Source: JBAWAP01 sp049589355 (GTDB lineage Bacteria > Chloroflexota > Anaerolineae > VGOG01). Taken from it: a stretch of 10,888 nt of DNA. Under the pieces are notes generated by a model, which saw only the letters and a program-made list of their open reading frames with translations, was not told the origin of the DNA and did no database searches. Location of the stretch: contig JBAWAP010000221.1 of NCBI GenBank assembly GCA_049589355.1, positions 1-10,888 on the forward strand, read 5' to 3'. A program made the translations under genes and the position numbers. Numbering within the stretch: the first letter of the stretch is position 1; each line of letters opens with the position of its first letter. Shown here piece by piece: positions 1 through 6,693 of the stretch.

Positions 1-1704
1 CCTGGCGTAGGCTGTGCGATCCTGAGCAAAGCCAGGTGGCAGGAGGATTTGCTCGAGGCCCATACTCAGCAGCCCGGCGCTTGAGGGTTCCCACAATTGG
101 CCGCCATCGGTGGATTTGAAGATTCCCAGACCGATGACCCCGGCCAGGAGCGTCCGGTCGCGAGCATAGTCCGGCGACACAGCCAGCGCCGAGATATTGT
201 CGCACCCGTCGGGGAGGCCACCACGCGACCGGCTCCACGTACTCCCTCCGTCATCGCTCACGTAGAGTGGGCCGCCGAACTTGCCGAAAACCCAGCACTT
301 CCCCAGATTGTCCTCGGCGTTCCAGATGCCAAACAGGGTCTTGTCCTGGGGCCAGGTAGGCGAGACAACCAGCGAGCGTACCGATGTCGTGGGCGGGTGA
401 GACACGCTGAGCGGCTTAGGAGTGGGGGGTTGGATGGCGCTGGCCGGCCACGGCCACAGTCCTCCGTTGACGAGAAAATACAGTTGATCCGTCTTGGGAT
501 CGTAGCCCACCAACTGACCATCGACCGGTAGGGGGGCGATCATGATGAGTGCCATAGTCCGGGCATCGAAGACGTGAAGCCCTCCGACATCCAGCCCATA
601 CAGCCACTGGCGCGTCGGATCTACCTCAAATTCAGGCACTCCGTAGCTCCAATCCGACGACTCAAACCATGGCCGCCCATCCCGCCACGCCCAGCGGAAG
701 CCATCACCCATCCGGAACCAGCTTGACCCGTACAGATAGCCGTCGAACGCAGTCGCAGAGAATGGTGGAGGGACACCTCGCTGAGCGATTTCGGTACGGG
801 ATGTCATGTCGTAGGATACAAGCGTGTGGCCAATCCAGGGTGTGCACACGTAGGTTTCGAAATCGAGATAGAGGATGCGCCGGGCGCTATCGTACGTCGC
901 CCACTCAATCGGCAGGGGTCCGGTGGGCATGCGACAGTCCTCGGCTTTTGGAATATCGAACGGGATCGTGCGCGTGACCACAGCCTTTTCCGGATCGGCC
1001 ACGTAGACTACGTTGTCACGGAACGCCAGCACCTGACCAGTGGCCGGATCAGCTTGTGGGGCCGGGTTGTCCTCTCGCCATTCGTTTTTGTTACTTGGCA
1101 GGGGAACGATGGCGTGAGGGATGCCTGTTTGAGCATCGAGCACCGTCAAGCCGGTCTCGTCCCGATCAACGTACAGCCAGCCATGAACGCCATCAGCGGC
1201 GAATGGGCCGACGATGTCGTACGTGCTCAACAGTTGCCCATCGGTTGCCGCCAAGGCCACGACTTGCTGAACGCCGTCAATCGTGGCGGACATGTAAAGA
1301 CGGCCGGCCTCGCTGTCCACAACCATCGGGGAGCTTAGCTCAACCACTATCGGGGTGGGTGATGCCGCAGGGGTCTCGGTGGGTATCGTGGTTGGAATGG
1401 CGGTGGGTGTCAAGGTCAGCGTCGGGGGCCTGGTGGATGTAGGGGGCACACTCGGCGGGGGAGTCTCTGTTGGCAATGGGGTTGGGCTGTCGGTTGGCAG
1501 TGTCGTCGCCTGTGTTGCCGGTTGCGCACTGGGAGTGGCGGGGAGCGCGAGCATAGCCGTGACTGTGGGACCTGGCGTGGGCGTGCGCTCGATCCCCACC
1601 TCCGGCGTACCACAGGCGGCGAGAAGCAGTACGAGTAGGATAGCGGACATAAAGGGTATAGGCGCTATGGTTCCATTTCTACGTGCTTTAAGCCTGGCTG
1701 ACAT
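1..1704 (-). CDS. Beta-propeller/Asp-box lipoprotein with Thr-Pro-rich linker (C-terminus outside window)
   Basis: The frame is open for 568 codons from ATG 1702-1704 to the window edge, so the C-terminus is missing. The start is preceded by a strong AGGAGG (1712-1717) at 7 nt. Seen: a basic N-terminus, a hydrophobic segment and a lipobox ending in L-A-A-C31, so it should be an exported lipoprotein. Residues ~33-125 are a Thr/Pro/Ser-rich linker, as in many Chloroflexota surface proteins. Then come repeated YVTN/WD-like units ('VVDSEAGRLYMS', 'VDPTRQWLYGLDV'), which suggest a beta-propeller. The last ~100 residues contain two Asp boxes, SDDGGSTW (~482) and STDGGQLW (~530), each after an 'AVSPDYARDRTLLAG'-type strand as in BNR/sialidase-like propellers. 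No catalytic site is visible. A binding or sensing role outside the membrane is an inference; I do not recognise a specific substrate. The promoter is probably its own. Confidence 0.85.
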   Translation of the reverse strand, partial: MSARLKARRNGTIAPIPFMSAILLVLLLAACGTPEVGIERTPTPGPTVTAMLALPATPSAQPATQATTLPTDSPTPLPTETPPPSVPPTSTRPPTLTLTPTAIPTTIPTETPAASPTPIVVELSSPMVVDSEAGRLYMSATIDGVQQVVALAATDGQLLSTYDIVGPFAADGVHGWLYVDRDETGLTVLDAQTGIPHAIVPLPSNKNEWREDNPAPQADPATGQVLAFRDNVVYVADPEKAVVTRTIPFDIPKAEDCRMPTGPLPIEWATYDSARRILYLDFETYVCTPWIGHTLVSYDMTSRTEIAQRGVPPPFSATAFDGYLYGSSWFRMGDGFRWAWRDGRPWFESSDWSYGVPEFEVDPTRQWLYGLDVGGLHVFDARTMALIMIAPLPVDGQLVGYDPKTDQLYFLVNGGLWPWPASAIQPPTPKPLSVSHPPTTSVRSLVVSPTWPQDKTLFGIWNAEDNLGKCWVFGKFGGPLYVSDDGGSTWSRSRGGLPDGCDNISALAVSPDYARDRTLLAGVIGLGIFKSTDGGQLWEPSSAGLLSMGLEQILLPPGFAQDRTAYAR

Positions 1705-1732
1705 CTTGGAGCCTCCTCATCAGCAACGAACG

Positions 1733-1762
1733 ATTCTATATATATGACGATGTCAGCGCCAA
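1733..1762 (-). promoter_or_regulatory. Candidate promoter of the lipoprotein gene
   Basis: On the minus strand TTGGCG (1757-1762) is followed after 18 nt by TAGAAT (1733-1738). The start of transcription would fall near 1726, just before the AGGAGG at 1712-1717. The match is moderate. The rest of the 154-base gap (1705-1858) shows a small palindrome GTTTGACAAAC (1840-1850) just after the previous stop, but no convincing terminator. Confidence 0.45.
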
Positions 1763-1858
1763 AACAGTTCCCTGTCGGCCTTAACTCCTCCGGCGAGATC
1801 GGCCGTTGTTGAGCGGGTCTCTCATCTACCGCTCCCTCCGTTTGACAAACAAGGGTAT

Positions 1859-2629
1859 CTACTTCCCTGCGCTGAAAGAGTAGCGCTTCACATGTTGCGG
1901 GCAAACGTCTATGCACGTCCCGCACAAAATGCACTCGTTGTTTTCCATGGAGCCTTTCCGCACCATGGCATGGACATCAAGGCTCATCGGACACTCCCTG
2001 GTACACGTCTGGCAATCAGTGCACTTGTCCGCATCTACCTTGATGCGCAAAGCCGGCCACTTGAAGAGATTCCGGATTTTGCGCCCGATGATCATGAAGG
2101 GGGCCATCCAGCAGACGTAGTGGCAGCCTGCCCTCCGCCCAAAGGCTACTGCGAGGCCCAAGAAGAGCAGGATGATGATGTAGTAGATCATGTACCAGGG
2201 GGGAGCATTGGGTTCTACTGGCTGCGTCATGGTCACACCCCCGGCGAAATTGTGGAATGGGTCCACGGTGTGATAACCGCCGGCCCGGATGGCCAGAGCG
2301 GCAATGGCGCCAATCCAGGGGATCCAGATGCCCCACTTGATCCAGTCGAGCTTGCCGCCTCGGGCCGGCTCGTTGTTAATGGGCGAGCCGAACTCCTGTA
2401 ACCCACCCGCCGGGCACACCCAACCGCACCACAACCGACCCACGAACAGGGCGGCAACGAACATCAGGCCAAAGACGAGAAAACTGGCATTGATGACGCC
2501 CTGCGATGCGCTCTCCATGATCATGACGGGAGAGAAGTAGTAGAGGGTGATGGGGAAGAGCAAGAGCGACACAAATAGCAATGCCTTGCGGATTCTCTGG
2601 CGTGTGGGTAGTTGTTTGACCTTAACCAT
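1859..2629 (-). CDS. NapH/CcoG-like polytopic membrane protein with two [4Fe-4S] clusters
   Basis: 256 aa. ATG 2627-2629 has GGGAGG at about 7 nt. Residues ~15-65 form two membrane segments, followed by C68-x3-C72-P (CGWVCPAGG), the hallmark of the Fer4_5/NapH family. A further segment lies near 100-115, another near 145-165, then a second C169-x3-C173 (CHYVCWMAP). The soluble C-terminus holds two classical ferredoxin motifs: C203-C206-C209-C213P and C233-C236-C239-C243P. Known family members (NapH, NosR C-terminus, CcoG-like proteins) pass electrons between the quinone pool and periplasmic or cytoplasmic partners. Which partner applies here cannot be told: no NapG, NapA, NosZ or other oxidoreductase subunit is beside it. 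The length is close to NapH (~280 aa). It has its own promoter and sits between an ABC exporter and a surface lipoprotein. Confidence 0.85.
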   Translation of the reverse strand: MVKVKQLPTRQRIRKALLFVSLLLFPITLYYFSPVMIMESASQGVINASFLVFGLMFVAALFVGRLWCGWVCPAGGLQEFGSPINNEPARGGKLDWIKWGIWIPWIGAIAALAIRAGGYHTVDPFHNFAGGVTMTQPVEPNAPPWYMIYYIIILLFLGLAVAFGRRAGCHYVCWMAPFMIIGRKIRNLFKWPALRIKVDADKCTDCQTCTRECPMSLDVHAMVRKGSMENNECILCGTCIDVCPQHVKRYSFSAGK

Positions 2630-2669
2630 AGTAGCCTCCCTCTAGTGAATGCTTGAGTATGGGAAGGGA

Positions 2670-2698
2670 ATTCTAGCACAACTCACTTGTCGTGTCCA
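2670..2698 (-). promoter_or_regulatory. Promoter of the NapH-like gene
   Basis: Minus strand TGGACA (2693-2698), 17 nt spacer, TAGAAT (2670-2675). It lies just after the terminator of the MalT-derived repeat and about 40 nt before the gene's start codon, so the gene is probably transcribed on its own. Confidence 0.55.
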
Positions 2699-2710
2699 AT
2701 CAGGCTGCCA

Positions 2711-2746
2711 AAAAACACCCCCGCAGACTCGTTGAGCCTGCGGGGG
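2711..2746 (-). terminator. Intrinsic terminator closing MalT-derived repeat copy 1 (and the ABC operon)
   Basis: A near-perfect GC stem, CCCCCGCAG (2718-2726) against CTGCGGGGG (2738-2746), is extended by CTC/GAG. On the minus strand it is followed by TGTTTTTT. It is the first strong stop for transcripts from the ABC operon and from the copy-1 promoter. The same hairpin recurs at 6941-6978. Confidence 0.8.
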
Positions 2747-2785
2747 AATCAAACTCGGGGTTGTTTTTGGGATCTTTGCGGAGGG

Positions 2786-2940
2786 CTATTCTATCGCCAA
2801 TCCGAAATGGGAGGCCCACTCGCTTAGCAGCACCGTTCGATCAAGCGCGGGCCTGAGACCAGGCTTGCCCTGAGCCCAGTCGAAGGGTCGGGGCGGGCGC
2901 GGGGAATATAGAGCTTGGTGGTCAGCAATGGCATGGCCAT
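2786..2940 (-). pseudogene. MalT/LuxR-family regulator N-terminal remnant, copy 1 (frameshifted)
   Basis: From ATG 2938-2940 the frame reads MAMPLLTTKLYIPRARPD, then an 8-residue insert (PSTGLRAS), then LVSGPRLIERCC and a stop at 2824. The matching tail (LLSEWASHFGLAIE, stop 2786-2788) is in another frame, because about 64 bp including the Walker A motif are missing relative to copy 3. At most a 38-residue peptide could be made. This is a dead remnant of the signal-transduction ATPase domain at the start of MalT-like regulators. Confidence 0.75.
2862..2885. repeat. 24-bp insertion element in copy 1
   Basis: 24 bases, beginning GGCTTGCCC and ending GTCGAAG, interrupt the MalT-like sequence between GACCA and GGTCGGGG. 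The same insert is in copy 2 (5740-5763) and absent from copy 3. It is an imperfect palindrome (CTT..CTG..CAG..AAG) and adds exactly eight codons, so it keeps the frame. It resembles short dispersed repeats that I recall from environmental bacterial genomes; I have not checked this. Confidence 0.6.
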
Positions 2941-3005
2941 TTCGCCTTCCCTGGCAGCACTTGGCGACCAACTTCACTCGTGAACCAAGGGTCTTGGATG
3001 TCACT

Positions 3006-3034
3006 ATTCTACCACATCCTGTCTATCCCCGCAA
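3006..3034 (-). promoter_or_regulatory. Repeat-borne promoter, copy 1
   Basis: TTGCGG (3029-3034), 17 nt, TAGAAT (3006-3011) on the minus strand. Both boxes and the spacing are identical in the other two copies although the flanks have diverged. Here it would make only a short transcript ending at the 2711-2746 terminator. Confidence 0.6.
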
Positions 3035-3162
3035 AGCTGTTGACTTGCCTGAACGCATACACCCCCCAGCGCATTGGGCATCTTGGGGGCTGCATTGGGC
3101 AGGTGTCCAATCCTCGAAACTCCATTGGAGCAGCAGTTTGGGCCCAAAGTGCGGAAAGTGGA

Positions 3163-3957
3163 CTAAATGTACAGGTCCCTCCTGGCATACGTCAGATAGG
3201 CGCCCACCATGCTCACCAAAATGATCGCCAGCGACAGCCCGACAAACGCCAGATCAATCCTGGATTCGCGCAGCAGCACACCCGCATCGAAATACTTGAA
3301 GGGAGAAAAGTATTTCAAGAACTCCAGGTTTTTATTCAAGCTGGAAATGACAGAGAGGAAATAGGTTCCCAGCAACAGGGATACTGCCACAGAACTGGCC
3401 CGCTTATACCGTTTCATGGCACAGCCCAGGAAAATGCCGACGGCCAGGAAGATCAACTGGGTGATGAAAACCGCCAGCATACACAAGGCCAGAAAGCGAA
3501 AAAATCCGCTGTCAGGTTCATACTGTGCCGCGCTGACGAGGGAAGCGCCCCAGGTGATGAGCAGCAAGCCAATACAATTGACGAGCGCTGCCAGGGTTTT
3601 GGCGGTCACCAGGCGGCTGCGGGTCACCGGCAGCGTCAGAGAAAACTCGACGGTTTTGTCGCGCTCTTCTTTGGAGATAATGTCGCTGCCCCACATGGCG
3701 GCCGCAATAGATAGGAGAAGCGCAAAATAGGTGAACATCACCCCGTAAAAGCCACTGATCGTGGTCAGGTTAAAGGCTCTGAAATTGAATGCCGACACCA
3801 ATGCCGCGGGCATGGCGTCCAATATCGCCAACATCTCCGGGTTGCCATAGTACGCGGAAAACTTGCTTATCCCGATCGTGACGAACAGAATCACAATGAC
3901 GCCCCAGATGAGCAGCGATTTCAGGTTGGCCTTCAGTTCTCTCACGAATATATTCAT
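3163..3957 (-). CDS. ABC-2 type transporter permease subunit (second of two)
   Basis: 264 aa. ATG 3955-3957 has a strong GAGGAGG at 7 nt, and the gene starts 12 nt after the stop of the preceding permease. Six hydrophobic segments can be seen (about 15-35, 68-92, 125-150, 155-180, 187-205, 235-255). Between the second and third is the cytoplasmic stretch SKEERDKTVEFSLTLPVTRS, typical of ABC-2 permeases that pair with BcrA/CcmA-type ATPases. It is clearly a paralogue of the neighbouring permease: both start MNIF..E, share EER..T..F.L..PV.RS and FKxF near residue 220, and end in TRRD. Together with the ATPase it should form an exporter. The substrate is unknown; antimicrobial peptide or lipid export is common in the family. 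Its TAG overlaps the start of repeat copy 1. Confidence 0.87.
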   Translation of the reverse strand: MNIFVRELKANLKSLLIWGVIVILFVTIGISKFSAYYGNPEMLAILDAMPAALVSAFNFRAFNLTTISGFYGVMFTYFALLLSIAAAMWGSDIISKEERDKTVEFSLTLPVTRSRLVTAKTLAALVNCIGLLLITWGASLVSAAQYEPDSGFFRFLALCMLAVFITQLIFLAVGIFLGCAMKRYKRASSVAVSLLLGTYFLSVISSLNKNLEFLKYFSPFKYFDAGVLLRESRIDLAFVGLSLAIILVSMVGAYLTYARRDLYI

Positions 3958-3969
3958 CGCTTGGCCTCC

Positions 3970-4779
3970 TCACACCACAGCAGGGATATCCCGCCTGGTA
4001 TACAGCACATAACTGCCCATCAGAGCAATCACAATCACCGACACACTTAGCAGCACCAGGGGCACGTCATAGGCCCCGTGCTGGATGATATAGCTCGGCT
4101 CAAAGTGCTTGAAGGGTGTGATCTTTTCCAATGTGCTCTTGCCGAGCATGTCGCCAAAAGCGCTCAGCACGTACATGCCAAAGCCAAGGGCCATCGCGTA
4201 CGGCGTCACGCTCCTGATCCTTTTCACCACCAGCGAAATCACCAGGCCGACGCTCAGGAAAAACAACTGGAACACCACGATACTCAGCAGCAACAGCAGC
4301 AGGGGGTTGGTTTCATAGGTCTTATCCCCTTTGAACAGATTGACAAACCCGAGACTGCTGATCCAGACGACGATGTTGGTGATGGTCAAGCCGCTCAGCG
4401 CGGCGAGCAGTTTGCTGGTCAGGATCTGGCTGCGCCCCACCGGCTTGGCCAACAGAAAATCGGCCGTCCATTCTCTCTCTTCGATAGACACCAACGAAAA
4501 TCCGTAATTCGCAGCCTGGATCGCCAGGCATATCTGGACAAAGAGAAAGACAAAGCTGAAATAGCCGAGAACCGTTGCCAGGTTCACGCCGTTCAGGCCA
4601 AAGGCGGTGAGTAGCTGTTCCGGGAAATTGGCCATCATTTCATTCATAAGCTCTGCATCTTGGGCAAAAGAGGGGAACAACGAAACGTAGACCAGTATCA
4701 GCACCGCTAGCGCCACCGACCAGGTGATAATGGATCGTACGTGCATTTTGAACTCGTGCCGGAAAATGTTCATAGCCAT
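3970..4779 (-). CDS. ABC-2 type transporter permease subunit (first of two)
   Basis: 269 aa from ATG 4777-4779, chosen because AGGTGA lies about 6 nt before it. A GTG at 4786-4788 would add three residues but sits in the ribosome binding site, and an ATG at 4771-4773 would give the same MNIF start as the sister permease. Six membrane segments are visible, with the conserved loop SIEEREWTADFLLAKPVGRS between segments 2 and 3, and PFKHFEP before the last segment. The start lies 9 nt beyond the ATPase stop (4789), and the next gene follows 12 nt after this stop, so the three genes form one operon. The pair of unequal permeases suggests a heterodimeric membrane part. The substrate cannot be told from the sequence. 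Confidence 0.87.
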   Translation of the reverse strand: MAMNIFRHEFKMHVRSIITWSVALAVLILVYVSLFPSFAQDAELMNEMMANFPEQLLTAFGLNGVNLATVLGYFSFVFLFVQICLAIQAANYGFSLVSIEEREWTADFLLAKPVGRSQILTSKLLAALSGLTITNIVVWISSLGFVNLFKGDKTYETNPLLLLLLSIVVFQLFFLSVGLVISLVVKRIRSVTPYAMALGFGMYVLSAFGDMLGKSTLEKITPFKHFEPSYIIQHGAYDVPLVLLSVSVIVIALMGSYVLYTRRDIPAVV

Positions 4780-4788
4780 GGTCGTCAC

Positions 4789-5661
4789 CTACTCGTAATA
4801 GTGCATAAAGATCTCTTCCAACGTCGGCTCCTCAATCGTCACATCCGAGACCGTTATCCCACCGATCTTGTGCATGACCGCATTGATGTCGCCCTTGTAG
4901 AAGAAGCGAACTGTGCCGTTGTGGTGCTCCAGATTGGTCACGCCGGGGATGTCAAAATAGGCAGCATCGAGATCGTCGGCCGCCACCCGGACTTTTTTGT
5001 AATTGTTCTGTTGCAGGGTGCGGATATCTGCGATTTCGATGATCCGGCCCTCTTTGATGATGGCGACGCGGTTGCACATACGTTGCACTTCGCCCAGGAT
5101 GTGCGATGAGAAAAAGACGGTCACCCCGCGCTGATTCTCCTCTCGAATGAGCTGGAAGGATTTTCGCTGCATGAGCGGGTCGAGGCCGGCGGTGGGTTCG
5201 TCGAGGAAAAGCAGTTTGGGCCGGTGCAAGAGCCCCTGCACAATGCCCACTTTCTTCCTGTTGCCGTAAGAGAGGTCTTCAATGCGGCGATGCAGCTCCA
5301 GCTCCATCAGCTCGGCCAATTCATGCATGCGCTGCGTGCAGTCTTTGTCGTAAAAACTGGCCGAGTACTTGAGCAGGTCAATAACCTTCATCCGCTCGTA
5401 GTAAAAAACTTCAGAGGGCAAATATCCGATTTCCTGTCTGAGCTCAGGCCCATACTTGATGCAGTCCTTGCCAAAGATTGTGCCACTGCCGCTGGTGGGA
5501 TAAATCAGGGACAAGAGCAGTCGGATCGTGGTTGATTTGCCCGCGCCGTTCGGCCCGATGAAACCAAAAATCTCCCCCTCATCCACGTGAAATGAGACAT
5601 CAATGATGCCCCGGGCTTTGCCATAATACTTGGTCAGATGGTTGACGTCAATGACACCCAT
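4789..5661 (-). CDS. ABC-2 type exporter ATPase (BcrA/CcmA-like)
   Basis: 290 aa. ATG 5659-5661 has AAAGGAG at 7 nt. Seen: Walker A GPNGAGKST (36-44); IGYLPSE at 78-84, where many ABC ATPases have Gln in the Q-loop; signature LSYGN (130-134) in place of LSGGQ; Walker B LLFLDEPTAGLD (150-161); H-loop SSH187. The last ~70 residues are the variable C-terminal domain found in BcrA-type drug and peptide exporter ATPases, ending EEPTLEEIFMHYYE. The protein powers the two permeases encoded just downstream. The gene lies downstream of MalT-derived repeat copy 2, which is its best candidate promoter. The fused leader reading frame ending at 5648 overlaps this start by 14 nt, so translational coupling is possible. 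Confidence 0.92.
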   Translation of the reverse strand: MGVIDVNHLTKYYGKARGIIDVSFHVDEGEIFGFIGPNGAGKSTTIRLLLSLIYPTSGSGTIFGKDCIKYGPELRQEIGYLPSEVFYYERMKVIDLLKYSASFYDKDCTQRMHELAELMELELHRRIEDLSYGNRKKVGIVQGLLHRPKLLFLDEPTAGLDPLMQRKSFQLIREENQRGVTVFFSSHILGEVQRMCNRVAIIKEGRIIEIADIRTLQQNNYKKVRVAADDLDAAYFDIPGVTNLEHHNGTVRFFYKGDINAVMHKIGGITVSDVTIEEPTLEEIFMHYYE

Positions 5662-5818
5662 GGCGACTCTCCTTTTGATTGGCTTCCTTTCGCATAAAGT
5701 TGTTTTTCAATCGTTCGATCAAGCGCGGGCCTGAGACCAGGCTTGCCCTGAGCCCAGTCGAAGGGTCGGGGCGGGCGCGGGGAATGTAGAGTTTGGTGGT
5801 CAGCAATAGCATGGCCAT
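5648..5818 (-). pseudogene. MalT N-terminal fragment fused to the leader of the ABC operon (56-codon upstream frame)
   Basis: ATG 5816-5818 with AGGAAAGGCGAA before it opens a frame of 56 residues: MAMLLLTTKLYIPRARPD, the 8-residue insert PSTGLRAS, LVSGPRLIER, then LKNNFMRKEANQK and unrelated sequence. It stops at 5648-5650, 14 nt inside the ABC ATPase gene. The homology to MalT ends at about 5706, before the P-loop, so no ATPase function remains. It may be translated, since the promoter and ribosome binding site are intact, and could couple translation to the ATPase. That role is an inference; it may equally be a passive remnant. Confidence 0.55.
5740..5763. repeat. 24-bp insertion element in copy 2
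   Basis: The same 24 bases at the same position as in copy 1 (2862-2885), absent from copy 3. The shared insertion marks copies 1 and 2 as closer relatives of each other than of copy 3. Confidence 0.6.
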
Positions 5819-5882
5819 TTCGCCTTTCCTGCCGCACCTGGCGACCAACTTCACTCGTGAACCAGGAGTCCTGGACGCCACT

Positions 5883-5911
5883 ATTCTACCACATCCTGTC
5901 CATCCCCGCAA
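5883..5911 (-). promoter_or_regulatory. Promoter upstream of the ABC operon (repeat copy 2)
   Basis: TTGCGG (5906-5911), 17 nt, TAGAAT (5883-5888) on the minus strand. Boxes and spacing are unchanged from the other copies. No other convincing promoter lies between here and the ATPase start at 5661, so the exporter mRNA probably starts near 5876 with a leader of about 215 nt. Confidence 0.6.
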
Positions 5912-6038
5912 AGCTGTTGACTTGCCTGAACGCATAACCCCCCAGCGCATCGGGCATCTGGGGGGGATGCAGTGAGCAAGTGTCCAATCCTCCAAACTCC
6001 GTTGGAGCAGCAGTTCAGCCCCAAGTTGTGATTAAGCG

Positions 6039-6166
6039 CAGTAACATTCGAGCTCACCTGCGGGGCTGCTCTGGCAAGACTCCTATCCGCCAAAGACGCC
6101 TATGCTCGCCTCATAACGCTTGAATCGCGCAGCCTTAGCCCTGTCAGGTGCAGCGAGGTGTTAGCC
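6039..6166 (-). other. Putative integron attC site 1 (after brnA)
   Basis: On the minus strand the core box GGCTAAC (6160-6166) contains the TAA stop of brnA. The distal box is GTTACTG (6039-6045). The arms pair as GCT(g)CACCTG(a)C.GGG (6145-6154 and outward) against C.G.CAGGTGAGC (6051-6062), with the extrahelical g and a on the arm next to the first core box. This matches the pattern in known attC sites such as that of aadA1. The predicted crossover is between 6045 and 6044. The loop is long (about 80 nt) and the boxes depart from RYYYAAC/GTTRRRY, so this is the weakest of the four together with site 2. Confidence 0.6.
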
Positions 6167-6448
6167 CGCTTTTGCCATTTCAGGCACTTGATGCGCTTGA
6201 GCGTAGATGCGGAGTGCAGCAGCCAAATAACGCTCGTAATTGTCACCTTGCGCTCTAAACCACTCGACTACTTCGGGCTCCACTTCCACAGTTACTTTCA
6301 CTGTTGGCTTAGGCATTCGCCATTTGGCCGTAGTGAAAAACTTGTCGGTCAGTGGCGGAATATCCGAAGTATCAATCATGTCGTCGGTCATTGCGTCAAG
6401 GCGTTCCAAATTCGTTTTGGTAGGCTTGTTCATATCGCTTTCGCTCAT
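6161..6448 (-). CDS. brnA: BrnA-type antitoxin
   Basis: 95 aa from ATG 6446-6448. The frame is open to an ATG at 6491-6493, but that would overlap brnT by 98 nt and adds a sequence unlike the family; an ATG at 6431-6433 is also possible. Seen: SDIPPLTDKFF, then KPTVKVTVEVEPEVVEWFRAQG and NYERYLAAALRIYAQAH, the conserved core of the BrnA family with a ribbon-helix-helix C-terminus that binds DNA. In known pairs BrnA neutralises BrnT and represses the shared promoter. The gene overlaps brnT by 53 nt, as is usual. The TAA stop lies inside the core box of attC-like site 1. Confidence 0.85.
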   Translation of the reverse strand: MSESDMNKPTKTNLERLDAMTDDMIDTSDIPPLTDKFFTTAKWRMPKPTVKVTVEVEPEVVEWFRAQGDNYERYLAAALRIYAQAHQVPEMAKAG

Positions 6449-6689
6449 TGCTGGTGGCCTTTCGGAAGGAAACAACCCGAATAGTGTTTTCATCTGGTTC
6501 GGTAAATACGATGACCACGACGCGCATATCCATCAAGCCAACTCCGATCCAGCGGTCTTCACCGTAATCTTGGCGGTCATCCAGATTGACCAACATGGGG
6601 TATTCGAAAACCTTGTGGGCGTCGGCAAAATTCATCCCATGCTTTTTGATATTGGCCTGATTCTTTTGCTCATCCCATTCAAACTTCAT
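6396..6689 (-). CDS. brnT: BrnT-type ribonuclease toxin
   Basis: 97 aa from ATG 6687-6689. It begins FEWDEQKNQANIKKHGMNF, the family's hallmark start (WDxxKxxxNxxKHG), followed by F.DA.KVFEYP, DYGEDRWIGVGLMDMRVVVIVFTE and IRVVSFRKATSNERKRYE, which matches the (I/V)RxxSxRxAxxxERxxYE end. BrnT folds like RelE and cleaves RNA; here the conserved His, Arg and Glu positions look intact. It starts 4 nt after the stop of the small gene at 6694-6861 and overlaps brnA, so all three share one mRNA driven from 6903-6931. Confidence 0.88.
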   Translation of the reverse strand: MKFEWDEQKNQANIKKHGMNFADAHKVFEYPMLVNLDDRQDYGEDRWIGVGLMDMRVVVIVFTEPDENTIRVVSFRKATSNERKRYEQAYQNEFGTP

Positions 6690-6693
6690 AGCC

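Larger units (their letters stand above)
2711..3166 (-). repeat. MalT-derived repeat unit, copy 1 (decayed)
   Basis: Homologous along its length to 5706-6044 and 6941-7436, same orientation. In minus-strand order it holds: a start TTAGTcC (3160-3166) overlapping the stop codon of the upstream permease; an upstream inverted-repeat region; the promoter TTGCGG-N17-TAGAAT; a leader; a broken MalT N-terminal reading frame; and the GC-rich terminator. It shares the 24-bp insertion with copy 2 but not with copy 3. Compared with copy 3 it lacks about 64 bp directly after GATCGAACG, which removes the P-loop and shifts the frame. No attC-like site precedes this copy. Confidence 0.85.
5706..6044 (-). 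repeat. MalT-derived repeat unit, copy 2 (promoter of the ABC operon)
   Basis: It begins at 6044, exactly at the predicted G^TT crossover of attC-like site 1 (TTACTGCGC...), as copy 3 begins exactly at the crossover of site 2 (TTAGTGCGC...). It keeps the inverted-repeat region, the promoter and the leader, plus the first ~30 MalT codons. Homology stops near GATCGAACGATTGAA (about 5706), where the ABC operon leader starts. There is no terminator, so transcription can pass into the ATPase gene. Confidence 0.85.

Noticed and set aside
97..531. Open frame on the plus strand within the lipoprotein region
   Set aside because: It has no ribosome binding site and is the antisense of the lipoprotein frame, which is open for all 568 codons with lipobox, Asp boxes and repeats.
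1355..1640. GTGGGT/ACCCAC-rich stretch as a tandem repeat or CRISPR-like array
   Set aside because: It is the coding sequence of the Thr/Pro-rich linker; units are irregular and there are no spacers of constant length.
1840..1850. Palindrome GTTTGACAAAC after the NapH-like gene as a terminator or operator
   Set aside because: Only five paired bases, AT-rich and without a T-run; too weak to call.
2980..3714. 244-codon plus-strand frame across repeat copy 1 and the second permease
   Set aside because: It is the antisense of a well-supported permease and of non-coding repeat DNA; composition is Gln/Arg-rich without domain features.
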